Part shown: positions 1 to 5,240 of the stretch, piece by piece
Position numbering within the stretch: position 1 is the first letter of the stretch
How the letters are laid out: each line of letters opens with the position of its first letter
DNA from: Kocuria sp.
GTDB lineage: Bacteria; Actinomycetota; Actinomycetes; Actinomycetales; Micrococcaceae
Direction: 5' to 3'
Length of the DNA stretch: 5,240 bases
Assembly (NCBI GenBank): GCA_030453435.1
Contig: JAKDKI010000179.1
Span: 1 to 5,240 of the forward strand
Translations under genes and position numbers: made by a program
Notes under the pieces: generated by a model
Databases searched by the model: none
Told to the model about the DNA's origin: nothing
What the model saw: the letters and a program-made list of their open reading frames with translations, nothing else

Positions 1-1
1 A

Positions 2-199
2 TCCCCCAATTTTCCGCATGACGAGTTGCCCCTGGTTGATATCCGAGCCGTTGCTTTTCACCGCTGGCGCACTCTGAAATGGACCGTCTCGTACATCGAT
101 TCCTCTTTGTCGTGCCCGCGCACGGGTTATGCACGCACATTTGATGCCGCGCTCCACCTGGCCAAGACCTGGTCCTTGGCCTACTGGGCCAAGCACTAG
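2..199 (+). CDS. Hypothetical protein, C-terminal fragment (5' end outside the window)
   Basis: An open frame enters from the left edge and runs 65 codons to a TAG at 197-199; no start codon is needed because the gene is cut by the window. The peptide ends in residues AALHLAKTWSLAYWAKH and is rich in Trp, His and Arg. Third codon positions are mostly G or C, as in the neighbouring genes, and the other two plus-strand frames are broken by stops within the first 80 bases. That supports coding, but two minus-strand frames are also open over this short stretch, so the case is not closed. I do not recognise the family and assign no function. The last codons carry repeated GGCCAAG/CTTGGCC arms that can fold in two alternative ways (see the separate repeat entry). 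No convincing U-tract terminator follows; the next gene starts 180 bp downstream on the same strand. Confidence 0.5.
   Translation, partial: SPNFPHDELPLVDIRAVAFHRWRTLKWTVSYIDSSLSCPRTGYARTFDAALHLAKTWSLAYWAKH
160..193 (+). repeat. Three-arm inverted repeat (two alternative hairpins)
   Basis: GGCCAAG occurs at 160-166 and again at 187-193, with its exact reverse complement CTTGGCC at 175-181 between them. The middle arm can pair with the first copy (7-bp stem, 8-nt loop) or the second copy (7-bp stem, 5-nt loop TACTG), but not both. It overlaps the last codons and ends 3 nt before the stop codon of the left-edge gene. No T-run follows the second hairpin, so a classical intrinsic terminator is not supported. 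It may simply be coding coincidence. Confidence 0.4.
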
Positions 200-295
200 G
201 GGATGAGTGAACTACTCGCCGACACCCATTCGATTCCCGAAGGGGACACCCGAGTAGATAAAGATTCGTCAACAATTCACTGACCACGTGGCGAG

Positions 296-322
296 ACGGA
301 TCACGGCTTTCGTGTTCTCCGT
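296..322 (+). promoter_or_regulatory. Small inverted repeat upstream of the GNAT gene
   Basis: ACGGA (296-300) pairs with TCCGT (318-322), and inside it CACG (302-305) pairs with CGTG (311-314), leaving a 5-nt loop and a small asymmetric internal bulge. An 8-bp perfect palindrome CCACGTGG lies just before it at 284-291. Both sit in the 180-bp gap before the acetyltransferase gene, where its promoter must lie if it is not read through from the left-edge gene. An operator or 5' UTR hairpin is possible. I see no convincing -35/-10 pair. Confidence 0.25.
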
Positions 323-369
323 TACTCTGGTGTGACGAATGACAGGCCGCACCGGCCCTTGACCCATAC

Positions 370-374
370 GGAGG
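370..374 (+). promoter_or_regulatory. Ribosome binding site that fixes the GNAT start
   Basis: GGAGG lies 5 nt upstream of the ATG at 380. It argues for that start over the upstream in-frame GTG at 332. Confidence 0.8.
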
Positions 375-379
375 CCAAG

Positions 380-886
380 ATGAGTGGAACCATCACCCTG
401 ATCGCCCAAACTTCGGAGACCACCAGCACTAATCCGGCGCCCAGTCGACAAGTGACCGCGGACGATATCCCGGCACTGTCGGAACTGTTCTTCCAGGCCT
501 ACGACGCATCCTCAGCCGCGACGTCCAAGGAAGATGCCCAGCAGATCATCCAGGGCGTTTTCGACGGCGAGTTCGGGCCGCTCTTGCCGGAGGCCTCCCC
601 CGTGATCGAGGACGAGGACGGCCACGTGGTTGCTGCTGCCATCGTGCTGGAGCAACGCAAGGGTGACGACCTGCCCAAGGCACCGTACCTGTTCGAGTTG
701 TTCACGGCGTCGTCGCACCGCCGCCGCGGGCTGGCGGAGCAACTGGTCCGTGAGGCCATGACCAAGCTGTACAACCAGGGCTACGAAGAAGTCAGCCTGC
801 GCATCGCAGAAGACAACTCCGCAGCCCTGGCCCTCTACCTGACGCTCGACTTCAACCGTTGGGTTCCGTACAACGACGATGTCTGA
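380..886 (+). CDS. GNAT-family N-acetyltransferase
   Basis: Predicted 168-residue cytoplasmic enzyme of the Gcn5-related N-acetyltransferase fold, transferring an acyl group from acyl-CoA to an amine; the acceptor cannot be told from sequence. After a Ser/Thr-rich leader (residues 1-22), the domain opens with VTADDIPALSELFFQAY (25-41). The acetyl-CoA pyrophosphate loop is seen at 113-119 (HRRRGLA, matching the Q/R-x-x-G-x-G/A signature), preceded by the strand LFELFTAS (104-111). The late-domain segment EDNSAALALYLTLDF (144-158) is the typical helix plus strand where a Tyr often serves as general acid; Tyr153 fits. ATG at 380 is chosen because GGAGG at 370-374 sits 5 nt before it; an in-frame GTG at 332 would add 16 residues without a good ribosome binding site. 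It stands alone on this strand and converges with the split-barrel gene, with 9 bp between stop codons and no terminator. Family is certain; substrate unknown. Confidence 0.9.
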   Translation: MSGTITLIAQTSETTSTNPAPSRQVTADDIPALSELFFQAYDASSAATSKEDAQQIIQGVFDGEFGPLLPEASPVIEDEDGHVVAAAIVLEQRKGDDLPKAPYLFELFTASSHRRRGLAEQLVREAMTKLYNQGYEEVSLRIAEDNSAALALYLTLDFNRWVPYNDDV

Positions 887-895
887 GCCAGTGAG

Positions 896-1339
896 CTAGA
901 GCTCCAGTTCACGCTGCGCGGGCGGGACCTCTCGCGCATCCGTGTAGCTGGCCCAACGAACGGTGACCTCGAGAAGACGCATGTTCTCGGGGTCACTGGT
1001 CTCTGCCGAGCCCGGGTGCTGAGCGGAAAGAACTTCAGCCGCAGCGGCCACCTGAGTCTCGTCCAGAACGGTCGCCTCGCCTTCGAGCTGAACCTCCTCG
1101 GCACCGTCGGTGACTACCACCAGGGATACCCGAGGGTCCGAGGTAATGTTCGTGAATTTACGGGACAGCGCATTCGTTCCGAAGATGATGCGGCCGGCGT
1201 CGCTGGCGGCCACGTGAACGTATGCGGATTCGGGGTAACCGGTTCCGCTGTTGCTCGCGATCACACCGGCCCCCGCGCGGCGCACGAAATCGACCAACCA
1301 ACGGCTGTCTTCCGAGATGTTCTTGCCCAGTTCCACCAT
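896..1339 (-). CDS. Pyridoxamine 5'-phosphate oxidase-like (flavin/F420 split-barrel) protein
   Basis: Predicted 147-residue cytoplasmic protein of the PNPOx-like split beta-barrel superfamily, whose members bind FMN, F420 or haem and usually act as small oxidoreductases. Visible family marks are the first strand GVIASNS (25-31), the PESAYVHV segment (36-43), IIFGT (51-55) followed by SRKFTNI (59-65) and DPRVSLVVV (68-76), which form the usual cofactor phosphate-binding region, and EVQLEGEATVL (82-92). Length is normal for single-domain members. Cofactor and substrate cannot be assigned, and true pyridoxal phosphate synthesis should not be assumed. The start is taken at 1339 because AGGAG (1345-1349) sits 5 nt before it; an in-frame ATG at 1390 would add 17 residues with a weaker, more distant GAGG. 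The gene lies 92 bp downstream of the SRAP gene on the same strand with no evident terminator between, so it may be the last cistron of that cluster. It converges with the GNAT gene, with 9 bp between. Confidence 0.87.
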   Translation of the reverse strand: MVELGKNISEDSRWLVDFVRRAGAGVIASNSGTGYPESAYVHVAASDAGRIIFGTNALSRKFTNITSDPRVSLVVVTDGAEEVQLEGEATVLDETQVAAAAEVLSAQHPGSAETSDPENMRLLEVTVRWASYTDAREVPPAQRELEL

Positions 1340-1344
1340 GACGT

Positions 1345-1349
1345 CTCCT
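1345..1349 (-). promoter_or_regulatory. Ribosome binding site that decides the split-barrel protein start
   Basis: On the minus strand this reads AGGAG (TAGGAG with the preceding base), 5 nt before the ATG at 1339. It lies inside the reading frame if translation began at 1390, and favours the shorter protein. Confidence 0.7.
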
Positions 1350-1431
1350 ACCGGATTGTGCCTGTACCTGACAAGGTCCACTGTAGGCATCGACCGCCTC
1401 GGTTACGGGTGTGGCGCTCCAGCGGGGGTCT

Positions 1432-2244
1432 TTAGAGCAGAGTGTTAAGCGGCTCCACCAGATGGGGGCCCTGTACGGCCACGGAACCTACGTCCTTGGT
1501 GACCGGGTGCATCCGCCATTGGGCGGCCACGTCGTACGCCTCGGAGATCGCCCGGGCCACCACGTCTCGGGTGCGGTCCTTGTCCGGCGAAATCCACTCC
1601 TGTACGAGATCTGAGCTCATGCCCATGGGCAGCCGATTATGGAGGTTACCCAGGGCGGCCAGGTGCTCGTTCTCGGAGTCCGGGTCCGGGGCTTCGCACG
1701 TCAGGATCGAACACGACAACAACCACTGGCTCTCACCCTCTTTGCCGGAGCGGGTTTGCCCCTCACGGGTGCCCTCCAGCTGAGTCTCCGGGACCTTCCA
1801 CCACTCGTAGATACCGGCGAACCAGATCATCTGATCTTCCGGCGGGTGCACGAAGTACGGCTGCTTTTTCCCCTTGCCTTTGCTGCCATCGGTCGGGGCC
1901 AGCCATTCGTAGTAACCGTCCGCGGGAATTGCGCAGCGCCGGGACTTGATGGCGGATCGGAACGATGGCTTCTCCAACACAGTTTCCGACCGGGCGTTGA
2001 ACATCTTGGACCCCATGGCAATGTCTTTCGACCACGACGGGACCAAACCCCAGCGTGCCGCGTGGAGTTCCCTGTGCAGGGTGCCCTGGTCATCCAGTCG
2101 TTCCAGCAGAATCGGTACGGTCTGGGTGGGCGCGGTGTTCCAGTTGCCGCGCACGTCGTCTCCGGCCAGGGTTTCGTCCACGTCAGCGTCGAATTCCAAC
2201 GCGAGTTGTCCCGGTGTCTTGGCTATGACGTACCGACCGCACAT
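1432..2244 (-). CDS. SRAP-family abasic-site DNA-protein crosslinking protein (YedK/HMCES type)
   Basis: Predicted 270-residue homologue of E. coli YedK and human HMCES, which form a thiazolidine bond through the N-terminal Cys2 to abasic sites in single-stranded DNA and so shield them from strand cleavage and error-prone repair. All hallmark residues are visible: MCGRY with Cys2 exposed after removal of Met1, NTAPTQ (36-41), RWGLVPSW (64-71), FNARSET with Asn83, GYYEW with Glu113, and LHNRLP with His202, matching C2/N75/E105/H160 of YedK. Glu113 and His202 are 89 residues apart, against 55 in YedK. The extra length includes a hydrophilic Glu/Gly/Arg segment at about 151-172 before the LLSCSILT strand. 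The start is fixed because Cys must follow Met. Its ribosome binding site AGGGG overlaps the stop codon of the upstream lplA-like gene, so the two are probably co-translated. No LexA-type box (GAAC-N4-GTTC) was found nearby. Confidence 0.97.
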   Translation of the reverse strand: MCGRYVIAKTPGQLALEFDADVDETLAGDDVRGNWNTAPTQTVPILLERLDDQGTLHRELHAARWGLVPSWSKDIAMGSKMFNARSETVLEKPSFRSAIKSRRCAIPADGYYEWLAPTDGSKGKGKKQPYFVHPPEDQMIWFAGIYEWWKVPETQLEGTREGQTRSGKEGESQWLLSCSILTCEAPDPDSENEHLAALGNLHNRLPMGMSSDLVQEWISPDKDRTRDVVARAISEAYDVAAQWRMHPVTKDVGSVAVQGPHLVEPLNTLL

Positions 2245-2250
2245 GGGGTG

Positions 2251-2256
2251 CCCCTA
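2251..2256 (-). promoter_or_regulatory. Overlapping lplA-like stop codon and SRAP ribosome binding site
   Basis: On the minus strand the bases read TAGGGG. TAG (2256-2254) is the stop of the lplA-like gene, and AGGGG (2255-2251) is the only Shine-Dalgarno-like sequence for SRAP, 6 nt before its ATG at 2244. Ribosomes finishing the first gene would therefore sit on the initiation region of the second, a usual arrangement for translational coupling. Confidence 0.7.
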
Positions 2257-2973
2257 ACTGTTCTGGATGGATCCGTATCCCATGTACTGCGAGTACATGG
2301 CGTACACCTTCATGAGTGCCTCTTCGACGTGGGACACCGTGGTTCCCGGGCGCACGTCGTCCACCGCGCCGGCGGTTCCAGGGTCCCAGTCCACGCCCAA
2401 CGCGGAATAGACATCGGTCAGAACCGAACGGATGGGATCCGAATGTTCCACCACGATCACGCTGGAGAAGTACCAGGCACCTGCCACGACTCGTTGTGCG
2501 GTGCCCGCCAGTTTCACTGGCCGGTTGGGATCTTGGGCGGTTCGCGGGGCGTGCACGCTGTACTCCCCCGCGCAGTATTCGCCGGGGATCTCTCCCACGT
2601 CCGCGGGAATGTCCAGGTGTTCGAGCGCGGCCACGATCATGTCGCCGAACAGTCGATACCGGTCCTGGATCCCGGTCTTGGGATCAGTGTCGGATTCAAC
2701 ATGATCCACGATCAGGCATCCGCCGTGATAGGCGGCCGCGCGCCCACCGACCCGGCGCACCAAGGGTGCGAACCCGGCGTCGAGCGCGGCCTTCCGTGCC
2801 CGGGTGAAGCCAGGATTGAGTTCGTCGCGGCGCCCGAAAGCGACCGTGGGGCGTGGTTGGTACATCCGCAGGATGGGCCCGGTATTCGACGACCGAGCGG
2901 CGTCGAGAATCGACAGGGAACGGCGATAGTCCTGCTCGGCACCAAGGGACTCGCGCTGACGTATAAGTTTCAT
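2254..2973 (-). CDS. Lipoate-protein ligase A / octanoyltransferase-like protein
   Basis: Predicted 239-residue cytoplasmic protein of the biotin/lipoate ligase superfamily, which attaches lipoyl or octanoyl groups to lysines of 2-oxoacid dehydrogenase and glycine-cleavage subunits. Visible marks are RMYQPRPTVAFGRRDELN (36-53), the substrate-binding RRVGGRAAAYHGG (73-85; family form R-R-x-x-G-G-R-A-x-x-H), the acidic loop PGEYCAGEYSV (130-140), and KLAGTAQR (154-161), whose Lys154 matches the conserved lysine contacting the acyl-adenylate carboxyl. Cys134 lies in the PGEYCAGEY loop, so acyl transfer through a thioester (LipM/LipL-like) is an alternative to ATP-dependent ligation. A short C-terminal helical part (HVEEALMKVYAMYSQYM) ends the protein; there is no full LplA accessory domain. 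The start at 2973 is preferred: AGGG (2980-2983) lies 6 nt upstream, and the longer frame to 3093 would add 40 Arg-rich residues and overlap the preceding gene. It follows that gene by 61 bp and precedes SRAP by 9 bp. Confidence 0.9.
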   Translation of the reverse strand: MKLIRQRESLGAEQDYRRSLSILDAARSSNTGPILRMYQPRPTVAFGRRDELNPGFTRARKAALDAGFAPLVRRVGGRAAAYHGGCLIVDHVESDTDPKTGIQDRYRLFGDMIVAALEHLDIPADVGEIPGEYCAGEYSVHAPRTAQDPNRPVKLAGTAQRVVAGAWYFSSVIVVEHSDPIRSVLTDVYSALGVDWDPGTAGAVDDVRPGTTVSHVEEALMKVYAMYSQYMGYGSIQNS

Positions 2974-3034
2974 GCTGCGCCCTACTTTAGTTCCTCGGCC
3001 GGGCGCTTTACGGCGACGACGCCGCCCGGTCACC

Positions 3035-3496
3035 TCACGCGGCCAACGCCACCGTGGATCCGGTGCGCCACTGCGGCACGACCCGGTGTTCACGTGGCCT
3101 GATTCCGCTCTTCATAGGACGAATCGCCACCCCGGGGTTCAGCTGGCCTTGGGCCTGGGCTGCCGTCGTGGCGGCAGCGAGCAATGCGTAGTCATCAAGG
3201 AGGTGGCGCGAGTCCGTCATGGTCAGGATCTTCTCCCCGGGCTCGGATGCCTGGGCCACGGGTACGACTCGACGGACTCGGTGTTGCACTCGGGCCAGCC
3301 GTTTCTTGTCACGACGGGACAGCGCGCTGCTGTCAGGGTGCGCGCGATACCAAGCCTGCGCACCGCGCAAGACTCGCGTCAGGAGAGATACGTGAAACTC
3401 CGCAACGGTGCCTCCACCGTGCATCAGGGAACCCAGTGCGGACAGTTCATGGGACGTGAGGGCGGAACGGGTCCGCGGGGAAGTGAACGTCGACAT
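3035..3496 (-). CDS. Hypothetical basic protein leading the lplA-SRAP cluster
   Basis: A 153-residue frame I do not recognise. It is probably a real gene: codons end mostly in G or C, the minus strand reads GAGAGGA ending 4 nt before the ATG, and it fits neatly between the nrdF terminator and the lplA-like gene. The protein is soluble-looking, with no signal peptide or membrane segment. It is strongly basic in the middle (RRDKKRLARVQHRVRRV, 61-77), followed by an Ala-rich, probably helical stretch (DDYALLAAATTAAQAQG, 101-117) and a C-terminal Arg/Pro-rich tail (125-144). The N-terminal half (SHELSALGSLMHGGGTVAEFHVSLLTRVLRGAQAW, about 15-49) could form two helices. A nucleic-acid contact is possible from the charge but is only a guess. 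It lies first after the terminator on this strand and 61 bp before the lplA-like gene, with no terminator between, so it may head the operon. No close paralogue is in the window. Confidence 0.68.
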   Translation of the reverse strand: MSTFTSPRTRSALTSHELSALGSLMHGGGTVAEFHVSLLTRVLRGAQAWYRAHPDSSALSRRDKKRLARVQHRVRRVVPVAQASEPGEKILTMTDSRHLLDDYALLAAATTAAQAQGQLNPGVAIRPMKSGIRPREHRVVPQWRTGSTVALAA

Positions 3497-3500
3497 GTCA

Positions 3501-3507
3501 TCCTCTC
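3501..3507 (-). promoter_or_regulatory. Ribosome binding site of the hypothetical basic protein
   Basis: Reads GAGAGGA on the minus strand, 4 nt before the ATG at 3496. It is one of the stronger Shine-Dalgarno matches in the window and is part of the case that this unknown frame is translated. Confidence 0.65.
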
Positions 3508-3609
3508 GACATCGGACGGATCCGGGCTCGCAGTTCGCGGGCCAAGCGTGGATCGATCATGCCCGGTGATGTCTGATATTTCGTTGAGAAGACCTGATCT
3601 TTAACTGAC
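3508..3609 (-). promoter_or_regulatory. Probable promoter region of the minus-strand cluster
   Basis: These 102 bp lie between the nrdF terminator and the first gene of the cluster, hold no gene, and are more AT-rich near 3575-3605 than their surroundings. A weak pair can be read on the minus strand, TTAAAG (3602-3597) and AAATAT (3579-3574) with a 17-nt spacer, but each hexamer matches consensus at only about half its positions. The location is argued from context rather than from a clear motif. Confidence 0.35.
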
Positions 3610-3653
3610 AAACCCCGCACCCTGGCCTGGGAGCCCAGGTGGGTGCGGGGTTT
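3610..3653 (-). terminator. Strong intrinsic terminator after nrdF
   Basis: AAACCCCGCACCC (3610-3622) pairs perfectly over 13 bp with GGGTGCGGGGTTT (3641-3653), and the loop carries a second stem CCTGG/CCAGG (3626-3630/3635-3639). On the minus strand the stem is followed by TTTGTCAGTT, a modest T-rich tail. It begins 17 bp beyond the nrdF stop. It therefore ends the nrdF transcript and separates it from the hypothetical-lplA-SRAP cluster, which must have its own promoter in about 3508-3609. The stem also ends in TTT on the plus strand, so it could work both ways. Confidence 0.93.
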
Positions 3654-3670
3654 GCTCTAGGGCAGAGACC

Positions 3671-4672
<1,002 letters not shown>

Positions 4673-4891
4673 TTAGTGAGGGGGCCGTCAAACTACCCGG
4701 GGGTTCCTCACGCTCGCGTGGGGCCGGGACGACGGCGCTTCAAGAGTAGCCCACACGGTTCAATTCGGGCGATGGCCCAAGTCACCGGCACGTCTTGTTC
4801 CCCCGTACGGCTCAGGAGAATCCCACACCGGTCGCCCCTTGTCACGGGTTGTTTTCTCTCGGCGAAGTTCCCAAGAAACCCTTTTCAAATA

Positions 4892-4936
4892 CACACGTGT
4901 GAGGTCATGATGGTCACATCAGCGCCCCGATCGGGG
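4892..4936 (+). repeat. Cluster of three palindromes in the leader of the MT0933-like gene
   Basis: Within 45 bp there are CACACGTGTG (4892-4901, perfect), TGATG-GTCA-CATCA (4908-4921, 5-bp arms) and CCCCGATCGGGG (4925-4936, perfect). Their centres are about 18 and 16 bp apart. The last ends 14 bp before GAAAGGAG. They could be operator sites for a dimeric regulator, or the third could form a hairpin in the 5' leader. Palindromes of this length are not rare in GC-rich DNA; the clustering is what stands out. Confidence 0.45.
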
Positions 4937-4950
4937 TGGCTCGATCTACC

Positions 4951-4958
4951 GAAAGGAG
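4951..4958 (+). promoter_or_regulatory. Strong ribosome binding site of the MT0933-like gene
   Basis: GAAAGGAG, 6 nt before the ATG at 4965, is the best Shine-Dalgarno match in the window and suggests high translation of this very short gene. Confidence 0.85.
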
Positions 4959-4964
4959 ACCGTC

Positions 4965-5153
4965 ATGGTGGACATCGGAGGACTTGGAGACAAGGCAAAG
5001 CAGTTCGCTGAGGACAACCCGGACAAGGTTGACCAGGGCATCGAGAAGGCCGGAGACACCGTGGATGACCGCACCGGCGGTCAGCACGCGGAGCACGTCG
5101 ACAAGGGCCAGGATGCGCTGCGTGACAAGCTCGGCGGCGGCAACGAGCAGTAA
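4965..5153 (+). CDS. MT0933/Rv0909-like small 'antitoxin' family protein
   Basis: Predicted 62-residue, highly hydrophilic, acidic protein (15 Asp/Glu against 8 Lys/Arg; no Cys) resembling the MT0933 antitoxin family common in actinobacteria. The order is typical: a short helix GLGDKAKQFAEDNPDKV (6-22), the signature KVDQGIEKAGDTVDDRTGG (21-39), then HVDKGQDALRDKLGGG (44-59). The two (K/H)VD(Q/K)G units at 21-25 and 44-48 look like an internal repeat. In M. tuberculosis the member Rv0909 is paired with the putative toxin Rv0910. Here no partner is visible: nrdF diverges upstream and a terminator starts 10 bp after the stop, so the gene is transcribed alone. An orphan stress-type or hydrophilin-like role is therefore as likely as a true antitoxin role. 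The start is secured by GAAAGGAG 6 nt upstream. Family assignment is good; function is unproven. Confidence 0.87.
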   Translation: MVDIGGLGDKAKQFAEDNPDKVDQGIEKAGDTVDDRTGGQHAEHVDKGQDALRDKLGGGNEQ

Positions 5154-5163
5154 TCGCTGATAG

Positions 5164-5206
5164 AACGGCGCCCCTCGGAAGACCTTACGAGGGGCGCCGT
5201 TTTCTA
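5164..5206 (+). terminator. Strong intrinsic terminator after the MT0933-like gene
   Basis: AACGGCGCCCCTCG (5164-5177) pairs perfectly over 14 bp with CGAGGGGCGCCGTT (5188-5201), with a 10-nt loop GAAGACCTTA and a following TTCTA. Upstream TAGAA and downstream TTCTA can prolong the stem with one bulge, so it may also work for a gene arriving from the right. It shows that the 62-residue gene is the last, and probably only, cistron of its transcript. Confidence 0.93.
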
Positions 5207-5240
5207 TGTAGAGCGCCCCGAGCAAAGCCCAGTTGGACTC

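Noticed and set aside
332..379. GTG start extending the GNAT protein by 16 residues
   Set aside because: No Shine-Dalgarno before it, while GGAGG is ideally placed for the ATG at 380.
269..451. 60-codon minus-strand frame across the GNAT start
   Set aside because: It overlaps the GNAT promoter and 5' end, has no ribosome binding site support, and its sequence is unremarkable.
1340..1390. Longer split-barrel protein starting at 1390
   Set aside because: Weaker ribosome binding site, and the AGGAG at 1345-1349 points to 1339. Not fully excluded.
1016..1435. Plus-strand frame opposite the split-barrel gene
   Set aside because: No motif or ribosome binding site, and the minus strand has a recognisable family.
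1340..2300. LexA/SOS box near the SRAP gene
   Set aside because: SRAP genes are called SOS-associated, so I looked for GAAC-N4-GTTC around the cluster, but no match was seen by eye.
2974..3093. 40-residue N-terminal extension of the LplA-like protein
   Set aside because: It is Arg-rich low-complexity sequence that would overlap the end of the upstream gene; the internal ATG at 2973 has AGGG 6 nt upstream and begins where the family usually begins.
1639..3102. Open frame of 487 codons on the plus strand opposite lplA-like and SRAP
   Set aside because: It is antisense to two genes with clear family motifs, and its protein shows no domain. Long antisense frames are common where GC-rich third positions remove stops.
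4892..4901. CACACGTGTG as an NrdR box for nrdF
   Set aside because: NrdR boxes are about 16 bp with an AT-rich centre and occur in pairs close to the promoter; this is a 10-bp CG-centred palindrome 240 bp from nrdF.
5207..5240. Possible gene or tRNA start at the right edge
   Set aside because: Only 34 bases remain; no start, ribosome binding site or tRNA arm can be supported.

Overview
The window looks like chromosomal DNA of a high-GC Gram-positive actinobacterium, most likely in or near the Micrococcaceae (Arthrobacter, Kocuria, Rothia and relatives). This is an inference from the roughly 60% GC content (estimated by eye), GC-rich third codon positions, AGGAG-type ribosome binding sites, a class Ib NrdF and a small MT0933-type 'antitoxin' protein. 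The species cannot be fixed from the sequence alone.

Layout from left to right. (1) 2-199, + strand: the 3' end of an unrecognised gene cut by the window edge. Its last 40 bases contain two mutually exclusive hairpins. (2) 380-886, + strand: a GNAT-family acetyltransferase. It converges, with only 9 bp between stop codons, on (3) a minus-strand cluster. In transcription order this cluster is an unknown basic protein (3496-3035), a lipoate ligase/octanoyltransferase-like protein (2973-2254), a SRAP-family abasic-site crosslinking protein (2244-1432) and a flavin/F420-type split-barrel protein (1339-896). The lplA-like stop codon forms part of the SRAP ribosome binding site, so those two are very probably translated together. 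The outer two genes may belong to the same transcript, but their gaps of 61 and 92 bp leave this open. (4) A strong 13-bp-stem terminator (3610-3653) closes (5) nrdF (4651-3671, minus strand), the radical-generating subunit of class Ib ribonucleotide reductase, here without nrdE or nrdI beside it. (6) A 313-bp divergent intergenic region follows. Near its right end it has three consecutive palindromes in the leader of (7) a 62-residue MT0933-like protein (4965-5153, + strand), which is followed 10 bp later by its own strong terminator (5164-5201).

Several genes concern basic maintenance: dNTP supply (NrdF), protection of abasic sites in single-stranded DNA (SRAP) and lipoyl-cofactor attachment (LplA-like). 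No mobile element, CRISPR array, tRNA or rRNA gene was seen. Most of the window is ordinary core genome. The points most worth a second look are the unknown gene leading the lplA-SRAP cluster, the stop/SD overlap between lplA and SRAP, a conserved-looking cysteine in the LplA-like protein, and the orphan MT0933-like gene with its palindromic leader.
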